NCBI GenBank assembly: GCA_018699075.1
Contig: JABIPV010000180.1
Span: 1-7,984, forward strand
Length of the DNA stretch: 7,984 nt
Direction of reading: 5' to 3'
From: Kordiimonadaceae bacterium
GTDB lineage: Bacteria; Pseudomonadota; Alphaproteobacteria; Sphingomonadales; Emcibacteraceae
In this document: piece by piece, positions 1 through 6,920 of the stretch
How positions within the stretch are numbered: the first letter of the stretch is position 1
Layout: each line of letters starts with the position of its first letter
Program-made: the position numbers and the translations under genes
The notes under the pieces: generated by a model
What the model was told of the DNA's origin: nothing
Databases searched by the model: none
What the model saw: only the letters and a program-made list of their open reading frames with translations

Positions 1-1942
1 CACGCACGTCCGGATTACGGTCAACCCATGACATCATGCCTTCATCAATGTTACGACTTGTAAACAATGATGCCGGTTTGCCATTATGTTCGGCGCGGCG
101 ACGGCTGAAATCAATATCCGGATCTTTTGTATCCATGCGCATGGCATAAATATGGTCAAGCGAAATATCCACATGATCAGTGGTATAATACCAACCACGG
201 AAGAACCAATCTAAATCTACACCGGATGCTTCTTCCATTGTACGGAAGAAATCAGAAGGGGTCGGGCGCTTAAACATCCAACGACGTGAATATTCTTTAA
301 ACGCAAAATCAAACAGATCATGTCCAAGAATTGTTTCCCGCAATATATTTAGTGATACCGCTGGTTTGGTATAGGCATTAGGACCAAGACGAAGAACACT
401 GTCTGACTGAGTCATGATCGGTGTTTGATTTTGCGATTTCATATAATCAATGATATCTGATGGTTCCGTACCGTCCATATCAAAATCCCACTCACGACCC
501 GCAACACTATCAAGATAAGAGTTCAAACCTTCGTCCATCCATGTCCATTGACGTTCGTCACTATTCACGATCATTGGGAAATAGAAATGACCAACTTCGT
601 GGATCACAACACCAATTAGGAATTCTTTTTCCGCGGCCGTATAAGTACGCGTGCCATCATCATGAAGGATCGTACGTGGACCATTAAACGTGATCATCGG
701 ATATTCCATGCCGCCCACAGGGCCATTTACAGAAATCGCAACTGGGTAGGGGTAATCAAATGACACACGGGAATAAACTTCCATGGTATGGATCACAACT
801 TCGGTTGAATATTTTTCCCAAAGCTCGCCACCTTCTTTCGGGAAGAAGGACATGGCCATTACAAACGGATTAACGGCGCCGCCTTGGTTGTACCCTTTGG
901 CGTCCCATGCAAACTTACGCGAGCCTGCCCAGGCAAAGTCACGAACATCGGATGCTTTGAAGTTCCATGTTTTTGTACCTGATGTTCCTGACTTTTCGTT
1001 TTCTTCAGCTTCTTCAAGTGTGACAATATAAACGGGACGATCAGCCGTTTTCGCTTGTTCTAATCGGTCACGCTGTTCGTCGGTTAAAACTTCATCAGCA
1101 TTTTGAAGCTCGCCGGTTGCGGCAATGATATAATCATCTGGAACCGTTAAGGTTACATCAAAATTACCAAATTCCTGTGTAAATTCACCAGAACCAAGAA
1201 ATTCTTTCGCTGTCCATGCTTCATAATCAGTATAAGCCCCCATACGTGGATACCACTGGGACATTTCATATAAATACCCACCACCCTCAATTTCATCTTT
1301 CGGGAAATGCTCATATCCGCCGCGGCCGCCCATTACGTCGCTTTCAATCACATTAAAAGCATAATCAATCGCCAGATCAACATTATTTCCAGATGTCAGC
1401 GGAGCAGGGAGGTCGACACGCATTTTGGTACCAACCACCGTGAACTTAAGGTCACGTCCAGCTGATTTAACAGAATTAATTTCAAATCCGAATGATTGAT
1501 CCGCTTGAAGTTGCTGTGTACGCAATTGACCAAGGCTTAAACGAGCAGGTTTATGATCAAAGCCTTTTACATTCGAAGGGGCACTGTTAAAGGTTGCTGT
1601 TTTATGCTGCATTGAATTTTTATTAAATCGGTTTTGGTCCAACTGAACCCAGACAAAGCGCATGGTATCGGGTGAATTATTGTGATAAGTAATCGCCACA
1701 TCACCTGTTATGCGGCGAAGGTCTTCGTCTAGGGTGGCATTAATCACATAATCAGCGCGCTGTTGCCAATATTCATGGCCCGGTTCACCGCCCGCAGTAC
1801 GGTAAGTATTGGCCGTTGGCAGAATTTCATCAAGCTGGCGGAATTTATCAACATAATCACCTTTTGTTTGCTGAACCTGCGCTGTCGCAACGGTTACAAT
1901 CGATAGGCAAAACGTCATTAAAACAATAATTTTACGCAACAT
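1..1942 (-). CDS. Secreted M1-family zinc metallopeptidase (aminopeptidase), 3' end outside window
   Basis: An open frame of 647 codons without a stop runs from ATG at 1942 off the left edge, so the C-terminus is missing. The product should be an exported aminopeptidase that cleaves N-terminal residues from peptides. Visible signs: an N-terminal Sec signal (residues 1-21, basic MLRK, hydrophobic core, TVATA before Q22); the exopeptidase motif as GGMEYP at 410-415 (a GAMEN variant); the zinc site HEVGH at 448-452 followed after exactly 18 residues by E471 (in WMDEGLN), giving the M1 HExxH-X18-E pattern; and Y524 in NAYTKPA, where M1 enzymes carry the transition-state tyrosine. The region after it (WFFRGWYYTTDHVD) is typical of M1 enzymes with a C-terminal extension. 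The start is supported by GGGAG about 11 nt upstream and by the signal peptide. It is divergent from sqr. Substrate specificity cannot be read from the sequence. The family call is firm. Confidence 0.95.
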   Translation of the reverse strand, partial: MLRKIIVLMTFCLSIVTVATAQVQQTKGDYVDKFRQLDEILPTANTYRTAGGEPGHEYWQQRADYVINATLDEDLRRITGDVAITYHNNSPDTMRFVWVQLDQNRFNKNSMQHKTATFNSAPSNVKGFDHKPARLSLGQLRTQQLQADQSFGFEINSVKSAGRDLKFTVVGTKMRVDLPAPLTSGNNVDLAIDYAFNVIESDVMGGRGGYEHFPKDEIEGGGYLYEMSQWYPRMGAYTDYEAWTAKEFLGSGEFTQEFGNFDVTLTVPDDYIIAATGELQNADEVLTDEQRDRLEQAKTADRPVYIVTLEEAEENEKSGTSGTKTWNFKASDVRDFAWAGSRKFAWDAKGYNQGGAVNPFVMAMSFFPKEGGELWEKYSTEVVIHTMEVYSRVSFDYPYPVAISVNGPVGGMEYPMITFNGPRTILHDDGTRTYTAAEKEFLIGVVIHEVGHFYFPMIVNSDERQWTWMDEGLNSYLDSVAGREWDFDMDGTEPSDIIDYMKSQNQTPIMTQSDSVLRLGPNAYTKPAVSLNILRETILGHDLFDFAFKEYSRRWMFKRPTPSDFFRTMEEASGVDLDWFFRGWYYTTDHVDISLDHIYAMRMDTKDPDIDFSRRRAEHNGKPASLFTSRNIDEGMMSWVDRNPDVR

Positions 1943-2000
1943 AGTAAGTGTGCTCCCGATTTTATCTGTTTATTTTTTGAATTAATAATGAAAATATACA

Positions 2001-2021
2001 TATGCAATCGACGTCTGCATA
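2001..2021. promoter_or_regulatory. Inverted repeat, possible operator
   Basis: Perfect 6-bp arms TATGCA and TGCATA are separated by 9 nt that include the palindrome GACGTC. The site sits centrally in the divergent region, where a repressor or activator could control sqr, the peptidase or both. Sulfide-responsive regulators (ArsR-type or FisR-type) are known for sqr genes, but nothing here identifies the protein that binds. It could also be chance in AT-rich DNA. Confidence 0.3.
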
Positions 2022-2077
2022 GTAAATAATGATACTTTATTACTATAATTTAAATACTTGCACTTTCACTTAATTAT

Positions 2078-2083
2078 TATAAT
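2078..2083 (+). promoter_or_regulatory. Consensus -10 element (TATAAT) for sqr
   Basis: TATAAT matches the sigma-70 -10 consensus. It lies 39 nt before the sqr ATG. The -35 is poor: ACTTGC at 2056-2061 gives a 16-nt spacer, while the better TTGCAC at 2058-2063 leaves only 14 nt. Transcription would begin near 2090, downstream of the alternative TTG start at 2087, which argues for the ATG at 2123. A weak -35 would fit an activator-dependent promoter. Confidence 0.5.
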
Positions 2084-2108
2084 CTATTGTCAAAACAGGG
2101 AATTAATC

Positions 2109-2112
2109 AGGA
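2109..2112 (+). promoter_or_regulatory. Ribosome binding site deciding the sqr start
   Basis: AGGA lies 10 nt before ATG 2123. The upstream in-frame TTG at 2087 has no comparable site and its 12 extra residues are polar and unconserved-looking. The beta-strand leading into the FAD motif begins directly after the ATG-encoded N-terminus. Confidence 0.6.
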
Positions 2113-2122
2113 CAATAACATC

Positions 2123-3376
2123 ATGAGCACTCAATCAAATTCTTACGACGTCGTCATCGTTGGTGGTGGATCCGCCGGAATTGCGACGGCAGCAAGCCTT
2201 CTAAAGCGCCGCCATTGGCTGAATATAGCCATTATTGACCCAAAAGATGAACATTATTATCAACCGGGATGGACCATGGTTGGCAGCGGCATTTTTGTCA
2301 TGGATGAAACCATCCGCCCGCAATCTAGCGTTATTCCCGCTGGTGTGACATGGATAAAAGATGAAGTAACCACTTTTGATCCTGATAATAATAGCGTCAA
2401 CCTTAAAGAAGGCGGCAATGTTGGTTATGACCACATGGTCGTTGCCCCGGGACTAAAACTTAACCTCGACGCGGTTGAGGGATTAAAAGAAACGCTTGGC
2501 AAGAATGGTGTAACATCAAATTATCTAAAAGAAACAGCGCCATACACATGGAAGTTAGTGCAGACCTTTAAAGGTGGTAAAGCCATATTCACTCAGCCAC
2601 CTCTGCCATTTAAATGTGCAGGTGCCCCGCAAAAAGCCATGTATTTATCATGTGATGAATGGCAGAAAAAAGGCATTCTTGCTGATTCAGATGTTGAATT
2701 TTGCAGTGCTGGACCCGCATTATTCGGTGTCGCTGATTATATTCCGCCGCTTATGGAATATGTTGAAAAATATGACGCTACGCTTAGCTTTGGTCAAAAT
2801 CTTGTTGCGGTTGATGGCGACAAAAAAATCGCCACTTTTGCCTCAACCGATGCAGAGGGCAATGTAACCAAAACCGATAAAGAATTTGAAATGCTTCATG
2901 TGTGTCCACCTCAATGTGCGTTGGATTTCGTTAAAAATAGCCCACTTGCAGCAGAAAATGGCTTCTTGTCCGTAGATATCAATACACTTCAGCATACAAA
3001 ATACAGCAATGTATTTGGCGCAGGTGACACAATTGCCACCTTAAACGCAAAAACGGCTGCCGCAGCCCGCAAACATGCTGTAGTAGTCGCAGAAAACCTT
3101 CTGTCATCAATGGATGGCAAAGAATTAATGTCCTTATACGAAGGATACGGATCATGTCCGCTTACGGTGACCAAAAACAAAATCATTCTGGCAGAATTTA
3201 GCTACGGCGGAAAAATCACACCAACATTCCCGGGTTGGATCAATAACACCTTTAAAGCTACAAGACGCGCATGGGTATTAAAGGCAGAAGTCCTGCCGTG
3301 GGTTTATTGGAATTGCATGCTTAAGGGCAGGGAATGGTACGCAGGATCAAAAAAGAAAGATCAAAACCACCATTAA
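2123..3376 (+). CDS. sqr: Sulfide:quinone oxidoreductase, type II (mitochondrial SQOR-like)
   Basis: A 417-residue flavoprotein that oxidises sulfide and passes electrons to the membrane quinone pool, working as a peripheral membrane enzyme. The dinucleotide-binding motif GGGSAG is at 14-19, and HYYQPGW at 44-50 matches the HFYQPIW segment of human SQOR. The two redox cysteines that human SQOR uses (Cys201 and Cys379) correspond to C165 in FKCAGAPQKAMYLS and C345 in YGSCPLTVTKNKIILAEF. The second FAD contact is VFGAGDT, followed by SKTAAA-like NAKTAAAARKH. The C-terminal segment KAEVLPWVYWNCMLKG resembles the amphipathic membrane-binding end of the family. An extra cysteine pair, C261 and C265 in CPPQC, lies where human SQOR has TPPMS. 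The ATG at 2123 is preferred over TTG 2087 because of the AGGA site and the -10 position. The gene appears monocistronic. The family is clear; sulfide as substrate rests on homology. Confidence 0.92.
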   Translation: MSTQSNSYDVVIVGGGSAGIATAASLLKRRHWLNIAIIDPKDEHYYQPGWTMVGSGIFVMDETIRPQSSVIPAGVTWIKDEVTTFDPDNNSVNLKEGGNVGYDHMVVAPGLKLNLDAVEGLKETLGKNGVTSNYLKETAPYTWKLVQTFKGGKAIFTQPPLPFKCAGAPQKAMYLSCDEWQKKGILADSDVEFCSAGPALFGVADYIPPLMEYVEKYDATLSFGQNLVAVDGDKKIATFASTDAEGNVTKTDKEFEMLHVCPPQCALDFVKNSPLAAENGFLSVDINTLQHTKYSNVFGAGDTIATLNAKTAAAARKHAVVVAENLLSSMDGKELMSLYEGYGSCPLTVTKNKIILAEFSYGGKITPTFPGWINNTFKATRRAWVLKAEVLPWVYWNCMLKGREWYAGSKKKDQNHH

Positions 3377-3392
3377 ATCATCATTAAGCTGA

Positions 3393-5213
3393 TTATAAAA
3401 CCTCCGTTACGGCCCTATAAGCCATGTCGATGGCGGATTTTGTGTTTGATCCGGCGTTGGCATCGCAGTTTCCTATGGCGATATTACCGTACGTTTGCCG
3501 TCCTTTAACCCATGGTTTATCGGCTTCACTGGCATAATCCGGTTCCCATATTAAACTTGGGTTATAGGCATAACCGTGTGGCCAGCGATTAACCGTTATG
3601 GCTTCTATATCGCGTTCCACATCAAAACCAGCATGACCAAGTGCCTGATCCAGTTGATTATTCACATGATCTTCGTATGTCTCAAAGGGAAGGCCCAGCA
3701 TTTCCATACGGCCAACACGCCATTGGTCTGGTCCTTCAGTATCCGGCACCCACGGCACATAACACATATGTAAGACCATTGGATCATCAGGGGTACTGCC
3801 AAATTTATAATCACCCATTGATACAGGATAATCCAGCTCAACCTGTTTATAAAAATCATTGGTATAATAAACGAAATCCATATTTTGCTCTGCAAACGCA
3901 CGCCAATTGGATACCAGTACCTTGGTATATGTAATTGGTGCTTTAATATTTGTCGCTAAGTTCGCCTTTTGCGCACTGGGAAATTCAGGGCAAATATAGG
4001 GGATCACCGCATTATAACAGGCCATAATGCATTTCTTCGCCTGAACTTTATGGGTATTACCTTTATGTATGTAAGTCACATCAACGGCTTTACTGTCCGC
4101 TGTATTAACAGAATGTACCACAGTACTATTGAGGCGAATTTTGACATTGTTATCTTTTTTATCAATTTCAGCGTAATTTACTTTGGCCGTCACCACATCT
4201 TCCATGGTGCTGCCGGGGACCGCGTCCGGTAATAAAGCACGGACAATTAACCGTGCAACCGATGCATTGCCATCGGGAAAATGAAAAATATATGGCTCAT
4301 TACCCCGGTGCCCCGTACGAACAAGCGTATGATTAACCCCTGGCATTCCGCCATATCCTTGAACGGATGAGGCAGGGATAGCATTTATGCCAACCGCCCA
4401 GAAACTAATTCCCCAACGCTGATAAAGCGATATAATTTCTTCATCTACTTTTGCATAATCACGTAAGAAAGTTTCGTAACTGGTTTTTCGTAATATTTCA
4501 AACTTTTCATCGAAAGTTTTACCCGGCATATAATCAATTTCTTCTAACTGTAAGCGCAACAAATCCTTCTTCGCTTGCGGACTAAGCGGCGTTTCAGCAA
4601 CAAATTCTTCCCATGGTTTTTTTCCATAACCAATCACCAGTTTTTCTTGCGCAAAATGGTTTTTATCAAACAGGACACCTTTTTGTAAACCCATGTTTTT
4701 ATAGAGGTTTTGATCAAAATGATCGTAAAACCTTTCTGTAAAAATACCAAGTTCTTTTAAGAAATTCGCCGCCACATCACTATATGCAGATGGGGTATCA
4801 AGGGATTCTGTACCGCCATATCCAATTCGCGTGTCGTTACCATGCTTAAATTCATTACGTTTGGCATGGCCGCCAAAATCATCATGATTATCAAGGATCA
4901 AGATTTTAGCATCTGGATTGGCTTTACGGTAAAAATATGCCGATGAAAGACCACTAATACCACCACCAACAACAACTAGATCGTAATTTTCTTCTATACT
5001 GGACGCTGGCCACTCTGTGCCCATAACCCGTTCATGCATGGTTTCCCATGATCCATCATGGCTACCACGTAGTCCAGTTTTTGTCGGGGGGTAATAATTG
5101 TTATCTAATTGAAATTTTGGTTGCTGATTACCAAATGTCTGTGTCCATGGTGACAATAATGAAGCACCAATCGCCGCACTTGTCCCATTTAAAAAATCCC
5201 GCCGTGTTACCAT
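3393..5213 (-). CDS. Tat-exported FAD-dependent amine oxidoreductase, spermidine dehydrogenase (SpdH)-like
   Basis: A 606-residue exported flavoenzyme, expected to act folded in the periplasm. Residues 4-9 are the twin-arginine motif RRDFLN, followed by a short hydrophobic stretch (AAIGASLLSP). The segment YPPTKTGLRGSHDGSWE (41-57) is a signature I associate with SpdH-type proteins. The FAD site is VVVGGGISG (81-88, strand before it from Y77), with D108 ending the second strand and FGGHAKRN at 113-120. A C-terminal FAD contact, GNIAIGNCDANAGSN, begins at 576. Characterised relatives (P. aeruginosa SpdH) oxidise spermidine; length is close to that enzyme. Substrate and electron acceptor here are inferred. 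AGGAA at 5221-5225 supports the start. The stop lies 16 bp from the sqr stop, on the opposite strand. It could instead be an amine oxidase of another specificity. Confidence 0.8.
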   Translation of the reverse strand: MVTRRDFLNGTSAAIGASLLSPWTQTFGNQQPKFQLDNNYYPPTKTGLRGSHDGSWETMHERVMGTEWPASSIEENYDLVVVGGGISGLSSAYFYRKANPDAKILILDNHDDFGGHAKRNEFKHGNDTRIGYGGTESLDTPSAYSDVAANFLKELGIFTERFYDHFDQNLYKNMGLQKGVLFDKNHFAQEKLVIGYGKKPWEEFVAETPLSPQAKKDLLRLQLEEIDYMPGKTFDEKFEILRKTSYETFLRDYAKVDEEIISLYQRWGISFWAVGINAIPASSVQGYGGMPGVNHTLVRTGHRGNEPYIFHFPDGNASVARLIVRALLPDAVPGSTMEDVVTAKVNYAEIDKKDNNVKIRLNSTVVHSVNTADSKAVDVTYIHKGNTHKVQAKKCIMACYNAVIPYICPEFPSAQKANLATNIKAPITYTKVLVSNWRAFAEQNMDFVYYTNDFYKQVELDYPVSMGDYKFGSTPDDPMVLHMCYVPWVPDTEGPDQWRVGRMEMLGLPFETYEDHVNNQLDQALGHAGFDVERDIEAITVNRWPHGYAYNPSLIWEPDYASEADKPWVKGRQTYGNIAIGNCDANAGSNTKSAIDMAYRAVTEVL

Positions 5214-5389
5214 TTATTTTTTCCTATTTTTTTATGTTTTGAGCCTATAGGGAATAATGTTCAAATACAAGATCAGGCATGCCAATATTCCGTTTTAAAC
5301 TGAAAAAATATAAAATTTATGTTATATATTATGGATCGCTTTAATGAGGGGCATACAGGCAGCTACTGTTAACAATATTGGGTTTTATC
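5214..5389. promoter_or_regulatory. Divergent AT-rich control region between SpdH-like and DUF1801 genes
   Basis: A 176-bp gap between divergent genes. On the minus strand, CTTGTA (5266-5271) and TATAGG (5244-5249) with a 16-nt spacer are a plausible sigma-70 promoter for the SpdH-like gene. On the plus strand several -10-like AT stretches occur (for example TATATT at 5325-5330) but I find no matching -35. An 8-bp palindrome GGCATGCC is at 5276-5283. No coding sequence is evident. Confidence 0.4.
5221..5225 (-). promoter_or_regulatory. Ribosome binding site of the SpdH-like gene
   Basis: On the minus strand AGGAA lies 7 nt before the ATG at 5213. It sits in an otherwise A/T-only stretch and fixes the start that gives an intact Tat signal. 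Confidence 0.65.
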
Positions 5390-5791
5390 ATGATGAAATT
5401 AAATATAAATATGGTCACTTCCCAAGCAGAATTTGACGCAGTAATCGCGGGAAGGGATGAGAAAATAGTCGAAATATCCCACGCATTGCGTAGCCTCCTC
5501 GCCGATATAATGCCCGGTATCACAGAAGTTTCATGGCCCAAAATGAAAATTGCCGGTTACGGCGTGGGACCAAAGAAGATGAGCGAGCATTTCTGCTATA
5601 TCGCGCCATTCACCAAACACGTTAATCTCGGCTTTATATATGGCGCAGATTTGCACGATCCAGATGGCTTAATGGAGGGCACAGGACAAGCCCTCAGGCA
5701 TATTAAAATAAAATCACTCGACCAAACCACAAACCCAGCAATCAAAGCACTGATCGATCAAGCCTCAAAGCATTTACCAAAACTCGCATAA
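5390..5791 (+). CDS. DUF1801 (YdhG-like) domain protein
   Basis: A small soluble protein of 133 residues with the DUF1801 fold, a family without an established biochemical role. The diagnostic stretch is intact: VSWPKMKIAGYG (48-58), the aromatic FCYIAP (68-73), HVNLGF (77-82), the glycine-rich DPDGLMEGTG (90-99) and RHIKIKS (103-109), followed by a terminal helix (IKALIDQASKHL). The start is uncertain. ATG 5390 has only a weak TTGGG upstream, a TTG at 5378 would add four residues, and ATG 5411 would remove seven; none has a good Shine-Dalgarno. It is followed after 71 bp by an unrelated-looking gene, so any operon link is uncertain. Confidence 0.85.
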   Translation: MMKLNINMVTSQAEFDAVIAGRDEKIVEISHALRSLLADIMPGITEVSWPKMKIAGYGVGPKKMSEHFCYIAPFTKHVNLGFIYGADLHDPDGLMEGTGQALRHIKIKSLDQTTNPAIKALIDQASKHLPKLA

Positions 5792-5848
5792 ACATGACCC
5801 AAATCAATGATATTGCCTAATTCGCTGTCATAATGATCTAACACAACA

Positions 5849-5856
5849 AAGGAGGT
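5849..5856 (+). promoter_or_regulatory. Strong Shine-Dalgarno (AAGGAGGT)
   Basis: A match to the anti-Shine-Dalgarno core, 6 nt before the ATG at 5863. It is by far the strongest ribosome binding site in the window and is the main proof that the unrecognised downstream frame is a real gene. Confidence 0.85.
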
Positions 5857-5862
5857 ACACAG

Positions 5863-6192
5863 ATGTTTATAAATGATCAAACAGCAAAATTCCTTGAAGA
5901 AAGGGATCACTACGTAAGACGCAATGCAAAAGATGCCGACACTCTAACCGATTACGATTTCAAACAAATAGCCGAAAGCGCCGGCGTATCACTTAAAATC
6001 GTATTAGAAGATGCAAAGTATACAAAATGGACCTACGACATCATAAACATACCGCATGATAGAATGATGTTTGCAATGATTGCACTGGCTGGTTGTTCCA
6101 CTTCTTCCGAAATTAAATGCTATAAGCCCACGCCAGATTATGTCGGCTGTTTTTATAAGCGATATCCTGAATACAAAAAGGATGTTGAATAA
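5863..6192 (+). CDS. Protein of unknown function, 109 residues
   Basis: I do not recognise this family. The N-terminal half is charged and helical. Residues 30-52 (YDFKQIAESAGVSLKIVLED) read like a helix-turn-helix, with the AGVS turn, but this is only a pattern resemblance. Residues 68-77 are a short hydrophobic run (MMFAMIALAG) ending at C78, and C86 and C96 follow in an aromatic, basic C-terminus (CFYKRYPEYKK). The ALAGC sequence looks like a lipobox but is internal and not preceded by a signal peptide, so it is not one. The start is fixed by AAGGAGGT. The stop codon overlaps an ATG (TAATG), which could couple translation to the next frame, and the membrane-protein gene follows 123 bp later on the same strand, so the two may be cotranscribed. 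Confidence 0.75.
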   Translation: MFINDQTAKFLEERDHYVRRNAKDADTLTDYDFKQIAESAGVSLKIVLEDAKYTKWTYDIINIPHDRMMFAMIALAGCSTSSEIKCYKPTPDYVGCFYKRYPEYKKDVE

Positions 6193-6315
6193 TGTTGAAA
6201 TTGATAATTCTTTTACTTCCTGTTTTGTTATTTTACAGACTGATCTTTCGAATTTTATCTTTGTTGATATTTATGGTAATATTCCTAGATGATTTAATTA
6301 TTTTAGGGAAAAGTT

Positions 6316-6741
6316 ATGGAAGAGAAAAAGCAAGATGGAGTATCGATGCAACTTCGGCGTCTGTGGTACGAAGAAACAGAAAACCTGAAAACACAGTTAA
6401 CAAAAATGTTGTTTGCTATAAATGGCGGAGGCACAGTAGCAGTGCTGGCCTTCATAGTACAACTTTCTACAGCAGAACCACCACTAACAGAGTTAGCCAA
6501 TTCTATGATGCTTGCCGTACTTTGGTTCATAGTTGGGCTAGTACTCGTAGTATTGCAAATAGCAGCAAGATTATACAATATTTATGATTTTGCAATAAAG
6601 GACAGTGTGATGGAGAAGCCCGTCACTGGAGAAATTACAATAACATCCAAAGTGCTTTTTGCCTCGCAAATTATCTTTTGCATCCTATCATTATCAGCAT
6701 TTCTGGCAGGAGTAGTAACCGTTGCAGTAGTGATGTACTAA
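6316..6741 (+). CDS. Small membrane protein with about three transmembrane segments, unknown function
   Basis: 141 residues. The N-terminus (1-30) is charged and helical (EEKKQD, RRLWYEETENLKTQLTK) and probably cytoplasmic. It is followed by hydrophobic segments at about 33-50 (starting FAINGGGTVAVLAFIV), 63-84 (MMLAVLWFIVGLVLVVLQIAA) and 112-140 (VLFASQIIFCILSLSAFLAG and onward). An NGGG motif opens the first segment, as in other small three-helix membrane proteins I have seen annotated only as hypothetical. AGGGA at 6305-6309, 6 nt before the ATG, supports the start, and an in-frame TAG at 6304-6306 rules out extension upstream. It lies downstream of the unknown 109-residue gene on the same strand. 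A charged cytoplasmic helix next to membrane helices could be a sensor, effector or immunity arrangement, but nothing in the sequence decides this. Confidence 0.8.
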   Translation: MEEKKQDGVSMQLRRLWYEETENLKTQLTKMLFAINGGGTVAVLAFIVQLSTAEPPLTELANSMMLAVLWFIVGLVLVVLQIAARLYNIYDFAIKDSVMEKPVTGEITITSKVLFASQIIFCILSLSAFLAGVVTVAVVMY

Positions 6742-6920
6742 AGCTTAATAACAACAGAAATTTTGAGTTAGAGGTCGCATCATGATTGGTTCGGCTTTTT
6801 CTATATCTTTTTTTTTGCAGCACTCTTATTGGTAGCAACCGGCATTAAGCACAGTTTTACTGATAACTCATAGTCAATTAGTTTAACCATTTAATATGCA
6901 GATCCAGTGCACTTTTTTTA
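6742..6920. other. Convergent intergenic region without a clear terminator
   Basis: 179 bp between the plus-strand membrane gene and the minus-strand short frame. It contains the possible split peptide at 6782-6873. A T7 run at 6913-6919 follows a weak 4-bp TGCA/TGCA stem; this is too weak to call an intrinsic terminator. Confidence 0.5.
6782..6873 (+). CDS. Possible 30-residue membrane peptide split by a T9 run (-1 frameshift or decay)
   Basis: ATG 6782 follows a good AGAGG (6770-6774, spacing 7 nt). Read straight, the frame stops at 6833-6835 after 17 residues. At 6808-6816 there is a run of nine T. The zero-frame codons there are TTT TTT preceded by T, which is the canonical -1 slippery form U UUU UUU. 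A -1 slip would join MIGSAFSISFF to FAALLLVATGIKHSFTDNS, ending at TAG 6871-6873: one hydrophobic helix with a polar tail. The downstream frame has no start codon of its own after its stop at 6769-6771. It may be a real frameshifted or slippage-dependent peptide, a decayed small gene, a homopolymer sequencing error, or chance. Confidence 0.3.

Larger units (their letters stand above)
1943..2122. promoter_or_regulatory. Divergent control region between M1 peptidase and sqr
   Basis: This is a 180-bp, very AT-rich gap between divergently transcribed genes. It must hold promoters for both unless they are transcribed from elsewhere. I see a consensus -10 for sqr, an inverted repeat at 2001-2021, and a looser imperfect inverted repeat at 2021-2044 (AGTAA...TTACT ends). 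For the peptidase I see only weak promoter candidates: on the minus strand, TTGCAT at 2003-2008 followed 17 nt later by TAATTC. No coding sequence is evident. Confidence 0.6.

Noticed and set aside
460..1031. Two plus-strand open frames (460-687 and 783-1031)
   Set aside because: Both lie antisense to the well-supported M1 peptidase and encode nothing recognisable.
2087..2122. TTG start adding 12 residues to SQR
   Set aside because: The likely transcript start near 2090 is downstream of it, it has no ribosome binding site, and ATG 2123 has AGGA upstream.
6071..6102. Lipobox-like ALAGC in the 109-residue protein
   Set aside because: It is at residues 74-78 with no N-terminal signal peptide before it, so it cannot be a lipoprotein signal.
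6303..6578. Minus-strand frame antisense to the membrane-protein gene
   Set aside because: No ribosome binding site or recognisable pattern; the plus-strand gene explains the region.
6316..6587. Distal part of the frame starting at 6192 as a real 131-residue protein
   Set aside because: It overlaps the convincing membrane-protein gene in another frame, and its composition (Ser, Arg, Thr rich, no pattern) is that of an out-of-frame shadow.
6897..6919. Intrinsic terminator: TGCA/TGCA stem followed by T7
   Set aside because: The stem has only four base pairs with a 7-nt loop, too weak without other support.
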